From: Peptococcaceae bacterium
Lineage (GTDB): Bacteria; Bacillota; Peptococcia; Peptococcales; Peptococcaceae
Assembly (NCBI GenBank): GCA_017547685.1
Contig: JAFYPD010000034.1
Coordinates: 1 to 42,469, forward strand
Length of the DNA stretch: 42,469 nucleotides
Reading direction: 5' to 3'
A program made the position numbers and the translations under genes. Positions 22,896-32,496 of this stretch are shown here, piece by piece. Each line of letters starts with the position of its first letter. The first letter of the stretch is position 1. The notes beneath the pieces are model-generated. The model was not told the origin of the DNA and searched no databases. It worked only from the letters and a program-made list of their open reading frames with translations.

Positions 22896-23732
22896 ATGAA
22901 AATGAAAAAAGTATTAGCTGCCGCATTAATCGGCGCTATGGCTCTGACCGCATTTGGCTGCGGTGGCGGCGATGCTGAACAGAACGCAGAAAGCAATGAA
23001 CTGCGCATCGGTATGGAATGCGGCTACGCTCCATTCAACTGGACCCAGCAGGATAATTCCAACGGCGCTGTGGCAATTGATGGCGGCAATGGCTATGCAA
23101 ACGGCTACGACGTTCAGATTGCAAAAAAAGTAGCGGAAGGTTTAGGCAAAGAATTAGTAATTGTGAAAACAGAATGGGATGGTCTGGTACCAGCTGTTCA
23201 GTCCGGCTCCATCGATGGTATCATCGCTGGTATGTCTCCAACGGAAGAACGCAAAAAAAGTATCGATTTCTCTGACAACTACTATGTATCCGACCTGGTA
23301 ATTGTAGTGCGTGCTGACAGCCCGTATGCAAGCGCTGCAAACATTCAGGATTTCGCCGGCGCTAACATCACCGGTCAGCTGAACACCTTCCACGACACTG
23401 TAATCGATCAGATTGAAGGCGTAAACCATGTAACCGCTATGACTGACTTCCCGTCCATGCGTGTAGCACTGGAAAGCGGTATCATTGACGGTTATGTTTC
23501 TGAACGTCCGGAAGGTATCTCCGCTGCTGCTGCAAACAGCAACTTCGTTTATGTAGATTTTGATGTTGAAAACGGTTTCCAGTACGAAATCAACGATGCA
23601 GCAATCGCTATGGGTATTGCAAAAGATTCCGAACTGACTGCACAGGTAAACGAAATTCTGGCCGGCATTTCTCAGGAAGAACGCAACCAGCTGATGGAAG
23701 AAGCTATCGCAAATCAGCCGACTGCTGAATAA
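22896..23732 (+). CDS. Amino acid ABC transporter, substrate-binding lipoprotein
   Basis: 278 residues. A lipoprotein signal (MKMKKVLAAALIGAMALTAF, then GCGGG with Cys at 22) precedes a family 3 solute-binding domain: LRIGMECGYAPFNW, ANGYDVQIAKKVAEGLG, VKTEWDGLVPAVQSGSIDGI, IAGMSPTEERKKSIDFSDNYY and SGIIDGYVSERPEG. This is the polar/basic amino acid type (glutamine, histidine, arginine or cystine). AAGGGGG precedes the ATG. First gene of a three-gene plus-strand importer; the intrinsic terminator at 23781-23815 lies between it and the permease and should raise its level over the membrane parts. Confidence 0.93.
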   Translation: MKMKKVLAAALIGAMALTAFGCGGGDAEQNAESNELRIGMECGYAPFNWTQQDNSNGAVAIDGGNGYANGYDVQIAKKVAEGLGKELVIVKTEWDGLVPAVQSGSIDGIIAGMSPTEERKKSIDFSDNYYVSDLVIVVRADSPYASAANIQDFAGANITGQLNTFHDTVIDQIEGVNHVTAMTDFPSMRVALESGIIDGYVSERPEGISAAAANSNFVYVDFDVENGFQYEINDAAIAMGIAKDSELTAQVNEILAGISQEERNQLMEEAIANQPTAE

Positions 23733-23780
23733 GTTCTGACAATAATTTATTTTGATACACAATTAAAAATAAAAATATGA

Positions 23781-23815
23781 AAAGAAATTGCCGATTTCGG
23801 CAATTTCTTTTTTTA
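23781..23815 (+). terminator. Intrinsic (partial) terminator after the binding-protein gene
   Basis: Perfect 12-bp stem AAGAAATTGCCG/CGGCAATTTCTT (23782-23793, 23798-23809) with an ATTT loop, followed by TTTTTTT. Confidence 0.85.
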
Positions 23816-23891
23816 TCCCTTGTAACAGCAGGGTTTTTTGTATTATAATAATATAACTATTGTTTGTATTTCCGAAAGGAGGACTATTGTC

Positions 23892-24662
23892 TTGGAATTT
23901 TTTCATTGGGTACAAGTAATTTTAGATAATTATGGTATCCTGCTGTTAAAAGGTACTGGCGTTACCGTATTACTGGCTCTTGTGGGTACAGGGGTCGGCT
24001 TTGTGATTGGTCTGTTAATCGGGGTATATAAAACCCTTCCGATTCGTCCGGAGGATCCTGCTGTCAAGCGGATTCTGTATAAAATTTTCAATTTCCTGTT
24101 ATCTGCCTATATCGAAGTATTCCGCAGCACACCAATGATGGTACAGGCTACCGTTATTTTCTACGGTGCGGCATTCCTCTTCAGCCTGCGGTTAGACCCT
24201 GTGATGGCCGGTATGTTCATTATCTCCATCAACACCGGTGCATATATGGCTGAAATCGTGCGCGGCGGTATTATTTCTGTGGACAAGGGGCAGTTTGAGG
24301 CAACCCACTCCATCGGGATGACCCATTTCCAGTCCATGCTGTATGTTATCCTGCCGCAGGCCATCCGCAACATTCTGCCGGCAACCGGGAACCAGTTTAT
24401 CATCAATATCAAAGACAGCTGCGTACTGAGTGTAATCAGTGTAACCGAACTGTTCTTCCAGACAAAATCAGCTGCAGGCGCAACCTTCCAGACATTCCCG
24501 GCTTATTTTATTGCCTGCGTGATTTACTTTGTACTGTGCTTCAGCATTACACAGCTGCTGCGCTATCTGGAAGAAAAAATGGACGGTTCCGACACCTACA
24601 CCATTTACGGCACCGAGCCGGTTATCAACGGTGCTGACACACTGAAACGGGGGGACAAATAA
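23892..24662 (+). CDS. Amino acid ABC transporter permease
   Basis: 256 residues. Inner-membrane permease of the HisM/GlnP family (PF00528) with several helices ([21 protein letters not shown] and others), the family segment [21 protein letters not shown] and the EAA loop [21 protein letters not shown] that docks with the ATPase. The frame has no upstream ATG; I chose TTG at 23892 because AAAGGAGG lies 9 nt before it. Stop and the ATG of the ATPase gene overlap (TAATG). Homologues near 220-260 residues are normal. Confidence 0.92.
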   Translation: MEFFHWVQVILDNYGILLLKGTGVTVLLALVGTGVGFVIGLLIGVYKTLPIRPEDPAVKRILYKIFNFLLSAYIEVFRSTPMMVQATVIFYGAAFLFSLRLDPVMAGMFIISINTGAYMAEIVRGGIISVDKGQFEATHSIGMTHFQSMLYVILPQAIRNILPATGNQFIINIKDSCVLSVISVTELFFQTKSAAGATFQTFPAYFIACVIYFVLCFSITQLLRYLEEKMDGSDTYTIYGTEPVINGADTLKRGDK

Positions 24663-25399
24663 TGGACCAGCCGATTATTCAAATTAAAAATCTGAAAAAA
24701 GCATTCGGTACACGCGAAGTACTGAAAGATATCAATTTTGATGTACACAAAGGCGAAGTGGTAACCATCATCGGTTCTTCCGGTTCCGGGAAATCCACCC
24801 TGCTGCGCTGCATCAATCTGCTGGAAACGCCAACCGGCGGCAGTATCCTCTATCACGGGGAAAATATCATGACAACCGGCAAAGTGCATCAGTACTGCGC
24901 CAAAGTGGGCATGGTATTCCAGCAGTTTAACCTGTTCAATAACCTGAACGTACTGGAAAACTGTGTGGTTGGCCAGATGAAAGTGCTGAAATGTGAACGG
25001 CAGGAAGCAGAAGAACGGGCCAAAAAATATCTGGACCACGTAGGCATGCTGCAGTACATCAACGCCCGTCCGCGCCAGTTATCCGGCGGCCAGAAACAGC
25101 GTGTGGCCATTGCCCGCGCGTTATCCATGGAACCGGATGTTCTTCTGTTTGACGAACCTACCTCCGCACTGGACCCGGAAATGGTCGGCGAAGTATTAAA
25201 AGTTATGAAAGACCTGGCAGCCAGCGGTTTAACCATGATGGTTGTCACCCACGAAATGGGCTTCGCCCGCGATATTTCCGACCGTATCGTATTCATGGCA
25301 GACGGCATCATCCTGGAAGATTCCACCCCGGAAGAGCTGTTTAACAATCCAAAACACGAACGCACCAGAGCTTTCTTAAACAGAGCCATGGAAAAATAA
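24662..25399 (+). CDS. Amino acid ABC transporter ATP-binding protein
   Basis: 245 residues. Walker A GSSGSGKS (about 38-45), Q-loop VFQQFNLF, signature LSGGQKQR, Walker [15 protein letters not shown] and the switch His in VVTHEMGFA: the GlnQ/HisP group of polar amino acid importers. Energises the permease encoded just upstream, with which it overlaps by one base. A terminator follows at 25411. Confidence 0.96.
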   Translation: MDQPIIQIKNLKKAFGTREVLKDINFDVHKGEVVTIIGSSGSGKSTLLRCINLLETPTGGSILYHGENIMTTGKVHQYCAKVGMVFQQFNLFNNLNVLENCVVGQMKVLKCERQEAEERAKKYLDHVGMLQYINARPRQLSGGQKQRVAIARALSMEPDVLLFDEPTSALDPEMVGEVLKVMKDLAASGLTMMVVTHEMGFARDISDRIVFMADGIILEDSTPEELFNNPKHERTRAFLNRAMEK

Positions 25400-25410
25400 G
25401 AAATTCTCTA

Positions 25411-25444
25411 CTCCGCAGACCACTTGCCTGCGGAGTATTTTTTG
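25411..25444 (+). terminator. Rho-independent terminator of the amino acid ABC operon
   Basis: CTCCGCAG (25411-25418) with CTGCGGAG (25428-25435), followed by TATTTTTT. Confidence 0.88.
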
Positions 25445-25483
25445 CTGTGAAACCTGCATAAACAATCCAGGATGCAGGAAATA

Positions 25484-26365
25484 TTAACGCTTCCTGATAT
25501 CAAATACCGCAATCTCCGGCGGAACCCCAAGCCGAAACCGCATATGAGAAGTGCCGAGGCCGGTGTTCACATACAGTTTTAAACCGGTCTCCTCGTTTAA
25601 CGTATAAAAATGCCGTATGTAGTGCTGGGCCAGCGCTGTCTGAAAGCCGGGACAGAATGGCAGCCGCACCTGCCCGCCATGGCTGTGCCCGGCCAGGATA
25701 AGCTGAAAAGATGAATGACTCCAGAGCTGTGCCGCATCAGGCTCATGCAGCAGCAGAATCCGATAGACATAATCGTCGGCATCATGCTGAAAGAATGCGG
25801 TGCCGTCCGGTTTTCCAAACAGGCTGTCATCCAGACCGCAAAGCAATATCTTCTGCCCGTTTTCCAGCGGGAGTTCCGCGCTTTCATTCCGCAGCAGTGT
25901 AAAACCTGCCTCTTTCATCACCCGCCGATATGCCTTCTCTGCTCCGCCGCCATAATCCCGGTTTCCCCAAACGGCATATTTGCCCAGAGGCACCTGCAAG
26001 TGGCTCAGGCATGCGGTTACTTTCGGTTCCATATCCGCACCGCATACCTTGTAATCCTCGAACAAATCACCGGTAAATACAATCACGTCAGGCTCTTCTT
26101 TCTGTATCATCCGCACAACCTTCTGCAATTGTCTGACGGAATAATGTTCTCCCAGCTGCAAATCAGAAATCTGTACCAGGCGAACTGATTTTGCAGGCTC
26201 TGTTTTTTTATCCGCAGCAGAATCGGGATCGGCCTCCAATGTATGATGTCGCACCACCAGCAGATCAGGCTCTACACAAAACCCGTACCAGAGCAATACT
26301 CCTGCCAGCAGAATCACAGCTGCACCAATCCGCAGACGATGTTTTCTCCGATTGTTCTTCATCAC
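25484..26365 (-). CDS. Membrane-anchored metallophosphoesterase
   Basis: 293 residues. A basic start and one hydrophobic helix (about 11-28) anchor a calcineurin-type phosphoesterase domain like YkuE/YaeI. Metal motifs: VQISDLQLG (a Gln where the usual D-x-H has His), VFTGDLFED, VWGNRDYGGG, LLLHEPDAA and LAGHSHGGQVRLP. The C-terminal LYVNTGLGTSHMRFRLGVPPEIAVF matches the family end, which in YaeI-type enzymes acts on lipid-linked phosphoesters such as lipid A precursors. Convergent with the amino acid ABC operon. Substrate unknown. Confidence 0.88.
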   Translation of the reverse strand: MMKNNRRKHRLRIGAAVILLAGVLLWYGFCVEPDLLVVRHHTLEADPDSAADKKTEPAKSVRLVQISDLQLGEHYSVRQLQKVVRMIQKEEPDVIVFTGDLFEDYKVCGADMEPKVTACLSHLQVPLGKYAVWGNRDYGGGAEKAYRRVMKEAGFTLLRNESAELPLENGQKILLCGLDDSLFGKPDGTAFFQHDADDYVYRILLLHEPDAAQLWSHSSFQLILAGHSHGGQVRLPFCPGFQTALAQHYIRHFYTLNEETGLKLYVNTGLGTSHMRFRLGVPPEIAVFDIRKR

Positions 26366-26442
26366 AGCATCTCCATTCTGTCTTCTCCATCAGAGTATGC
26401 ATTTTTTTGAAAAAACATGCGGCTTTCCCGGATTCACAGCAA

Positions 26443-26484
26443 AGAAAAAGAAGCCGCCATGCCCAATCAGAGCATGACAGCCTC
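26443..26484 (-). terminator. Rho-independent terminator of leuS
   Basis: Minus-strand stem GAGGCTGTCATGC with GCATGGCGGCTTC (some mismatches), followed by TTTTTC; it lies about 20 bp after the leuS stop. Confidence 0.8.
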
Positions 26485-26505
26485 TTAAAACTATTACTGT
26501 TTTGT

Positions 26506-28980
26506 TTAGCCTGCAACGATGTTCACCAGTTTGTTTGGCACAACAACGATTTTTTTGATATCTTTGCCTGCGATGGCTTCTGCAATTTTCGGCTGAGCCA
26601 GAGCCAGTTTTTCTGCTTCTGCTTTGTCCAGATTCATCGGCATTACCACTTTGTCTCTCACTTTGCCGTTAATCTGTACAATTACAGTTGCTTCTTCGGC
26701 AACCAGCGCTTTTTCATCCAGAACAGGCCAGTTCTGTTTGTGTACACTGCCTGCATGGCCCACTTCCTGCCACAGTTCTTCGGTGACATGCGGAATAAAC
26801 GGAGCCAGCAGCAGAATCAGCGTATCTACCGCTTCTGCCATAACCGCTTTGTTGTAGTCCTGTTCTTTGTACTGGTACATACCGTTTACCAGTTCCATAA
26901 TGGCACTGATAGCCGTATTGAAGTTGAACCGGTTCCCGGCATCATCGGTCACGCGCTTGATGGTGGTATGCGTCAGACGGCGCATATCTTTATCTTTGCC
27001 GTTCAGTTCGCCGAAGCTGCTGTAATCCATTACACGGTCATCGTTCTGTACATAGTCATATACAAAACGCCATACACGGTTAATGAAACGATAGCAGCCT
27101 TCCACAGCGGAATCGTTCCATTCCAGATCACGTTCCGGCGGAGCCGCAAACAGAATGAACAGGCGGGCAGTATCGGCACCGAATTTGCCAATGATGGTTT
27201 CCGGGCTTACAACGTTGCCTTTGGATTTGGACATTTTGCTGCCGTTCATCAGCACCATCCCCTGTGTCAGCAGGTTCTGGAACGGTTCATCCACACTTAC
27301 CAGACCCATATCGTACAGCACTTTGGTGAAGAAGCGGGCATACAGCAGATGCAGAATGGCATGTTCTACACCGCCGATGTACTGGTCTACATTCATCCAG
27401 TGGTCAACGTTTTCTTTCGCAAATGCTTCGTTTGCATTCAGCGCATCCGTATAACGCAGGAAATACTAGCTGGAGCACACGAAAGTATCCATGGTGTCGG
27501 TTTCACGGCGAGCCGGTCTGCCGCAAATCGGGCAGGTGGTGTTTACGAATTCGTCCATGTATTTCAGCGGAGATTCACCACTTGGCTTAAAGTCTACATC
27601 CTGCGGCAGCAGCACTGGCAGCTGATCTTCCGGTACCGGAACAGTACCGCAGTGGTCACAGTAGATAATCGGGATTGGAGCACCCCAGAAACGCTGGCGG
27701 GAGATCAGCCAGTCACGCAGACGGAAGTTTACTTTCAGTTCCCCGTTGCCTTTTTCGGCCAGATCATCCACGATAGCTCTCTTTGCATCGGTATTTTTCA
27801 TGCCGTCGAATCTGCCGGAGTTTACCATGATACCGCTTTCTGTATAAGCGGCTTCCATATCTTCCAGGCGCAGTTCTTTCTCTTCCGGCTGTACAACGAT
27901 GGTGATTGGCAAGTCATATTTTTTCGCAAAGAAGAAGTCACGTTCATCATGGGCAGGTACCCCCATAACAGCACCGGTACCATATTCATAGATAACATAG
28001 TTACCGATTAAGACTGGCACAGCCTGTCCGTTTGCCGGGTTGATGGCATGCGCGCCAATATACAGACCTTTTTTCTCCAGTTCGGTGGAGGAACGGTCCA
28101 CTTCACTCAGCTGCTGCACTTCTTTGATGAATGCATCTACATCCGCTTCATATGCGGTACCTGCAACCAGTTTCTGTACCAGCGGATGTTCCGGTGCCAG
28201 TACCAGATAGCTCACGCCGAAGACTGTGTCAGGACGAGTGGTGAATACTTCTACGGTATCACCGGTTTCCTGCACGTTAAAGCGAAGCAGAGCACCTTCA
28301 CTGCGGCCAATCCAGTTTTCCTGCATGATACGCACTTTGTTTGGCCAGCCGCCCAGTTTGTCTAAATCTTTCAGCAGACGATCTGCGTAATCAGTAATTT
28401 TAAAGAACCACTGTTCCAGAGATTTTTTCTCTACAACGCTGTCACAGCGTTCACACTGACCTTCCACAACCTGTTCGTTGGCCAGCACTGTCTGACAGCC
28501 AGGGCACCAGTTTACGGATGCGCCTTTTTTGTAAGCCAGACCTTTTTTATAGAACTGCAGGAAGAACCACTGGGTCCATTTGTAGTAATCCGGCAGACAG
28601 GTGGTTACTTCTCTGTCCCAGTCGTAGCTCAGCCCCATGGAATGCAGCTGACGGTTCATATTTGCAATATTTTCAACGGTCCACTTTGCAGGCGGCGTTT
28701 TGTGTTTAATGGCTGCGTTTTCCGCCGGCAGACCAAAGGAGTCCCAGCCGATTGGATGCAGCACATTGTAGCCGTGCATGGTTTTAAAACGGGCAACCAC
28801 GTCACCGATGGAGTAGTTCCGCACATGACCCATGTGTAAATTACCAGATGGATACGGGAACATTTCCAGACAATAATATTTTGGTTTTGTTTTGTCTTCT
28901 GTTACTTTGTAGGTTTTTTCTTCAGACCATTTTGTTTGCCATTTGCTTTCAATGCTGGCAAAATCGTAGCGTTCGTTCAT
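26506..28980 (-). pseudogene. leuS: Leucyl-tRNA synthetase interrupted by an in-frame TAG
   Basis: The full reading frame spans 824 codons from the ATG at 28980 (after GGGGGA) to the stop at 26506. HIGH appears as NLHMGHVRN (49-52), the CP1 editing domain and a zinc knuckle pair (CPGC, CERC; CDHCG, CPICG) follow, and KMSKS is at codons 582-586, with an intact anticodon-binding C-terminus. Codon 505 (27466-27468) is TAG: the context is FVCSS-stop-YFLRYTD, where the family has SSWYFLRY, so a Trp TGG has become TAG by one transition. No codon is lost on either side. Upstream half ends at codon 504; downstream half could restart only at Met529, without a ribosome-binding site. leuS is essential, so sequencing error, a recent mutation plus another leuS copy, or suppression must be considered. 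Confidence 0.9.
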
Positions 28981-29007
28981 GATATTTCCCCCTATCATAT
29001 AAAATTC

Positions 29008-29037
29008 ATTATAGTACAAAGTAATTTATCAAGTCAA
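29008..29037 (-). promoter_or_regulatory. Promoter of leuS
   Basis: On the minus strand TTGACT (29037-29032), 18 bp, TATAAT (29013-29008), about 28 bp before the leuS start. No T-box leader fits in the short 5' region. Confidence 0.75.
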
Positions 29038-29078
29038 ACAAAAAAGGCGAATTCCTAACGCAATTCGCCTCTTTTTTT
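29038..29078. terminator. Terminator between the DUF4085-like gene and leuS
   Basis: Perfect stem AGGCGAATT (29045-29053) with AATTCGCCT (29062-29070), A-tract before and T-tract after, so it could act on both strands. It ends the mntR-like/DUF4085-like operon on the minus strand. Confidence 0.8.
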
Positions 29079-29097
29079 GTAAGAATTTTTTTAGAAA

Positions 29098-29775
29098 TCA
29101 AAAGCCCGGCGAGTCATCCTGCTCCAGCACTTCCACCGCAGCAAAGGTGAACTGAATCTGGCCGACAAAATCGGCATTTCCAAACAGAACCTGCAGCACA
29201 TAACGGCCTTCCCGCTCTGCATCGGCAGTGATTTCATCCACCAGCCACCAGTTGGCATCATCCACATGCATGCGGCTCATCCAGCTGTCTTTTACCTGTG
29301 TGAATTTCAGCGTCACAATTTTGCTCATATCCCATGCAGGATACAGCTTCATGGTGACAGTATCCGTGTTCATACCGGATACTTTGCGGATTTCACTTTC
29401 CGCCAGATTCATGTTTAACAGCGTGCGCAAACCCGGCTCCGCCGTTTTCCAGAGCTGCTGTTTTGTCTGCTGTACTTTTGTGACAGCTTTCATCCACTCT
29501 TTTTCGGTTTCCGCACGGAATGCCGCGATTTCCTGCAGCAGTGTATCGTCGGTTTCCTGAAAACTGATTTCGCCTCGCCCGTCAAACAGACGACTGTGCA
29601 GCGGTTCCGGCAGATACTTATGATACCATTCCTCATGGGCCAGAAGCTCCTGCAGCAGAAATTCGTCCAAGTCCAGCTCAAGTTCCTCCGCCAGTTCCTC
29701 CAGCGTCATATTTCCTTCCATTGGAAAATGAAACAGCTGGGCTTTTTTATACAATTCCCCGGTCAGATAGTTCAT
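29098..29775 (-). CDS. DUF4085-like protein of unknown function
   Basis: 225 residues, no signal peptide or membrane helix. The N-terminus (MNYLTGELYKKAQLFHFPME) and the segment GRGEISFQETDDTLLQEIAAFR recall Firmicute DUF4085 proteins; the second half is beta-rich with many Trp (DSWMSRMHVDDANWWLVDEI). The ATG overlaps the stop of the MntR-like gene (ATGA), so the two are translationally coupled and may be functionally linked. Exact family assignment is tentative. Confidence 0.7.
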   Translation of the reverse strand: MNYLTGELYKKAQLFHFPMEGNMTLEELAEELELDLDEFLLQELLAHEEWYHKYLPEPLHSRLFDGRGEISFQETDDTLLQEIAAFRAETEKEWMKAVTKVQQTKQQLWKTAEPGLRTLLNMNLAESEIRKVSGMNTDTVTMKLYPAWDMSKIVTLKFTQVKDSWMSRMHVDDANWWLVDEITADAEREGRYVLQVLFGNADFVGQIQFTFAAVEVLEQDDSPGF

Positions 29776-30158
29776 TCCGCCTTCGCTTCTTTCGCTTCGC
29801 GCAGCAGACGTTTGATGCCTTCAAAGGTGCTGTCGCTCACCACATGTTCAATATGACAGGCATCATGGTCAGCCGTTTCTTCCTCCACATGCAGCACAAC
29901 CATCAGAAATTCACGGATGACTTCATGACGTTCATGGATTTCCAGCGCTTTCTTTTCCCCTTTTTCTGTGAGAAAAATCATTTTATTCTGGTCCATGTAA
30001 ATATAATCTTCTTCTTTTAAGATTTTCACCGCACGGCTGATGCTGGCCTTGGTGTAATTCATTGCATTGGCAACATCCGTAGAACGCACATAGCCCTGTT
30101 TGCGATACAGCAGCAGAATCGTTTCTAAATAATCTTCACCGGATTCATGGATTTTCAT
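29772..30158 (-). CDS. DtxR/MntR-family metal-dependent regulator
   Basis: 128 residues. N-terminal winged helix (HESGEDYLETILLLYRKQGY, RSTDVANAMNYTKASISRAV) and a metal-binding/dimerisation domain (KALEIHERHEVIREFL, ADHDACHIEHVVSDSTFEGI), in the short form without an SH3 domain, as in Bacillus MntR. The ligand pattern His-Glu/Cys-x-x-Glu-His fits Mn or Fe sensing. No metal transporter is adjacent; the coupled partner is the DUF4085-like gene. GGAGG precedes the ATG. Confidence 0.9.
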   Translation of the reverse strand: MKIHESGEDYLETILLLYRKQGYVRSTDVANAMNYTKASISRAVKILKEEDYIYMDQNKMIFLTEKGEKKALEIHERHEVIREFLMVVLHVEEETADHDACHIEHVVSDSTFEGIKRLLREAKEAKAE

Positions 30159-30426
30159 ATGGAGGTCCTCCTTATTTTATCTGCAGAAACCTGCAGTTGT
30201 TTGCATTTTATAATCAGACTGCAAAGCTATCATCAAAGCAACATCATTATAATCATTTTTTCAGAAAAAAACAAGATTTCATCATAAAAACTGCATTTCC
30301 ATTTCCAAACTTTTTCATAATGCCTGCTGTTTTTCTTATCATAGTATAATATTATTTTAATATTTTTACAAGATGTTAGTTGCCGCTATCTTTATGAAAA
30401 TTATTTTAAGATATGCACACTATGTA

Positions 30427-30455
30427 TTGACATCTCCCTCTAATCGTGCTATATT
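30427..30455 (+). promoter_or_regulatory. Promoter of the metNIQ operon
   Basis: TTGACA (30427-30432), 17 bp, TATATT (30450-30455), close to the sigma70/SigA consensus, some 30 bp before the SAM riboswitch. The gap 30159-30426 upstream is AT-rich with nothing else recognised. Confidence 0.85.
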
Positions 30456-30483
30456 CATTTAAATAAAAAACGATATTATTTGC

Positions 30484-30597
30484 TCTTATCCAGAGAGGTG
30501 GAGGGACTGGCCCGATGAAACCCGGCAACTGGCCTTGCAGGAATGTTCCTGAAGGCGCTGTGCTAAATCCTGCAGATTTAAATTCTGGCAGATAAGA
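30484..30597 (+). promoter_or_regulatory. SAM-I riboswitch (S-box)
   Basis: P1 pairs CTTATC (30485-30490) with GATAAG (30591-30596). Conserved S-box elements are in order: CCAGAGAGGTGGAGGGACTG, GGCCCGATGAAACCCGGCAAC, a P3 stem (GGCCTTGCAGGAATGTTCC region), GTGCTAAATCC-TGCAG and the 3' P1 strand. It binds S-adenosylmethionine and lets the downstream terminator form. It controls the methionine importer metNIQ that follows. Confidence 0.95.
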
Positions 30598-30617
30598 ATG
30601 GCTTACATGAACAACGT

Positions 30618-30653
30618 ACCCCTTCTGTCTGTCGGCAGCAGGGGTTCTTTTTA
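30618..30653 (+). terminator. Riboswitch-controlled terminator upstream of metN
   Basis: ACCCCT (30618-30623) with AGGGGT (30640-30645), inner CTG/CAG, followed by TCTTTTT. It is the expression platform of the SAM-I riboswitch: terminator on with bound SAM. Confidence 0.88.
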
Positions 30654-30728
30654 TCATCCTGTATCCTGCTCCAGCAGAGTCACCGTCTCATACCTTTGTA
30701 TATGGAACAAATGAGAAAGGAGTTCTCC

Positions 30729-31754
30729 ATGAATCAGCCTATTATACAGATTAAAGATCTCTATAAAAGCTACCCGGGTAAAAACGGACCGGCCGTGGCA
30801 CTGGAACATATCAATCTGGATATTTATCCAGGCGAAATTTTCGGCATCATCGGTTTGAGCGGCGCAGGGAAAAGCACCCTGGTGCGCTGCATCAACTTTT
30901 TAGAAAAACCGACCTCCGGCACTGTGATTTTCGATGGGCAGGATTTATCCGCGCTGTCTCACAAGGAGCTTTGCAAAGCGCGTCAGTCGATGGGTATGAT
31001 TTTCCAGCAGTTCAACCTGCTGATGCAGCGTACCGCATTGCAGAATATCTGTTTTCCAATGGAAATCGCCGGTATCAGAAAAGAAGAGGCGCAGGCTCGC
31101 GCCCGGGAACTGTTAAAAATTGTAGATATGGAAAACAAAGAAGATTCCTATCCATCTCAGTTATCCGGTGGTCAGAAGCAGCGTGTGGCAATCGCCCGCG
31201 CACTGGCAACCAATCCGAAAGTACTGCTGTGTGACGAAGCTACCAGTGCATTGGATCCGAAAACCACCCGTTCTATTTTAAATCTGCTGAAAGATATCAG
31301 CAAACGGCTGGGTATCACCGTCATCATCATCACACACGAGATGGCGGTTATCGAAGAAATCTGCCAGAAGGTAGCGATTATTGACAACCACGTGATTGCA
31401 GAAACCGGCAGTGTTTCCGAAGTTTTCTCCCGGCCAAAGCATGAAGCAACCCGCCGTCTGGTGTTCCCGGAAGACCACAAACTGCCGGATTTCTCTGCGG
31501 CTCACTGTTATCGCCTGATTTTCGACGGTACTGCTGCCATGGAACCGGTTATCGCCAATATGATTATGGAATGCAAAACACCAGTGAATATTCTGGCGGC
31601 CGACACCCGCGTGATGGAAGGACAAACCTTCGGTCAGATGATGATTCAGATTCCGGATGACGTGAACCAGGTAAATCTGGAGCGCATTCTGGTATATCTG
31701 GAAAATAAACATGTTACAGTAGAGGAGGTATCCGGATGCTCGAACTTATCGTAA
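30729..31754 (+). CDS. metN: Methionine ABC transporter ATP-binding protein
   Basis: 341 residues from the ATG at 30729, set by AAAGGAG (a longer frame from 30696 has no site). ATPase domain: Walker A GLSGAGKS (42-49), [29 protein letters not shown] and IITHEMAVIE. The C-terminal NIL domain (from about 260; CYRLIFDGTAAMEPVIANMI, MIQIPDDVNQVNLERIL) is the methionine-sensing domain of MetN that gives transinhibition. Overlaps metI by 19 bp. Confidence 0.96.
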   Translation: MNQPIIQIKDLYKSYPGKNGPAVALEHINLDIYPGEIFGIIGLSGAGKSTLVRCINFLEKPTSGTVIFDGQDLSALSHKELCKARQSMGMIFQQFNLLMQRTALQNICFPMEIAGIRKEEAQARARELLKIVDMENKEDSYPSQLSGGQKQRVAIARALATNPKVLLCDEATSALDPKTTRSILNLLKDISKRLGITVIIITHEMAVIEEICQKVAIIDNHVIAETGSVSEVFSRPKHEATRRLVFPEDHKLPDFSAAHCYRLIFDGTAAMEPVIANMIMECKTPVNILAADTRVMEGQTFGQMMIQIPDDVNQVNLERILVYLENKHVTVEEVSGCSNLS

Positions 31755-32425
31755 GTCTGTTCAATACCACAGTTGAAAACTGGCAGATGATCCTGAGCAA
31801 TACCGGCGTATCGCTCTACATCGTACTGGCCTCTACGCTTCTCTCCTACCTGTTCGGGATTCCAATCGGCATCATTCTGGTTATCACCTCCAAAGACGGG
31901 ATTCGCCCGATGCCGGTTCTGAACGCCGTGCTGGGTGTTATTGTGAACCTGTTGCGTTCCGTTCCGTTCCTGCTGATGATTTTTATGATTATGCCGATTA
32001 CCATGATGATTACCGGCACCAGCTTCGGGGCTAATGCAACCATCGTTCCGCTGGTATTCAGTGCAGCACCGTACATTGCCCGTTTAATCGAATCGTCCCT
32101 GCGTGAAATCGACTTTGGTGTCATCGAAGCCGCGCAGTCTATGGGGGCAAACAACTGGCAGATTATCACCAAAGTAATGCTGCCGGAATCCAAACCATCT
32201 CTGCTGGTGGGCGCAGCTATCGCAGCCACCACCATTTTAGGCTACTCGGCCATGGCCGGTGTGCTGGGCGGCGGCGGCCTGGGTGATATCGCCATTCGTT
32301 ACGGCTATTACCGCTACGAAAAACCGCTGATGTATGTATGTATCGTCCTGCTGGTTATTATCACACAGATTCTGCAGGAGGCAGGCCTGAAAATCGCAAC
32401 AAAAACCGATAAACGCCTGCACTAA
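31736..32425 (+). CDS. metI: Methionine ABC transporter permease
   Basis: 229 residues, five or so membrane helices, MetI-type permease with LLRSVPFLLMIFMIMPIT and the EAA loop EAAQSMGANNWQIITKVMLPE, followed by SAMAGVLGGGGLGDIAIRYGY, typical of MetI. GAGGAGG lies inside the end of metN before the ATG. Middle gene of metNIQ. Confidence 0.95.
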   Translation: MLELIVSLFNTTVENWQMILSNTGVSLYIVLASTLLSYLFGIPIGIILVITSKDGIRPMPVLNAVLGVIVNLLRSVPFLLMIFMIMPITMMITGTSFGANATIVPLVFSAAPYIARLIESSLREIDFGVIEAAQSMGANNWQIITKVMLPESKPSLLVGAAIAATTILGYSAMAGVLGGGGLGDIAIRYGYYRYEKPLMYVCIVLLVIITQILQEAGLKIATKTDKRLH

Positions 32426-32496
32426 TCAATTCTCGGCTTTCACAGGAGTTTTTCCTGTAAGCATATATCAATTTATTTTGAGGGGAGTCTTTCCAA

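Noticed and set aside
26506-28980. Treating leuS as two genuine genes, like the split LeuRS of Aquifex
   Set aside because: The frame continues without loss across a single TAG at a conserved Trp, and the second half has no ribosome-binding site or suitable start near the break.
28981-29037. T-box leader upstream of leuS
   Set aside because: The 5' region is under 60 nt and lacks the T-box sequence TGGNACCGCG.
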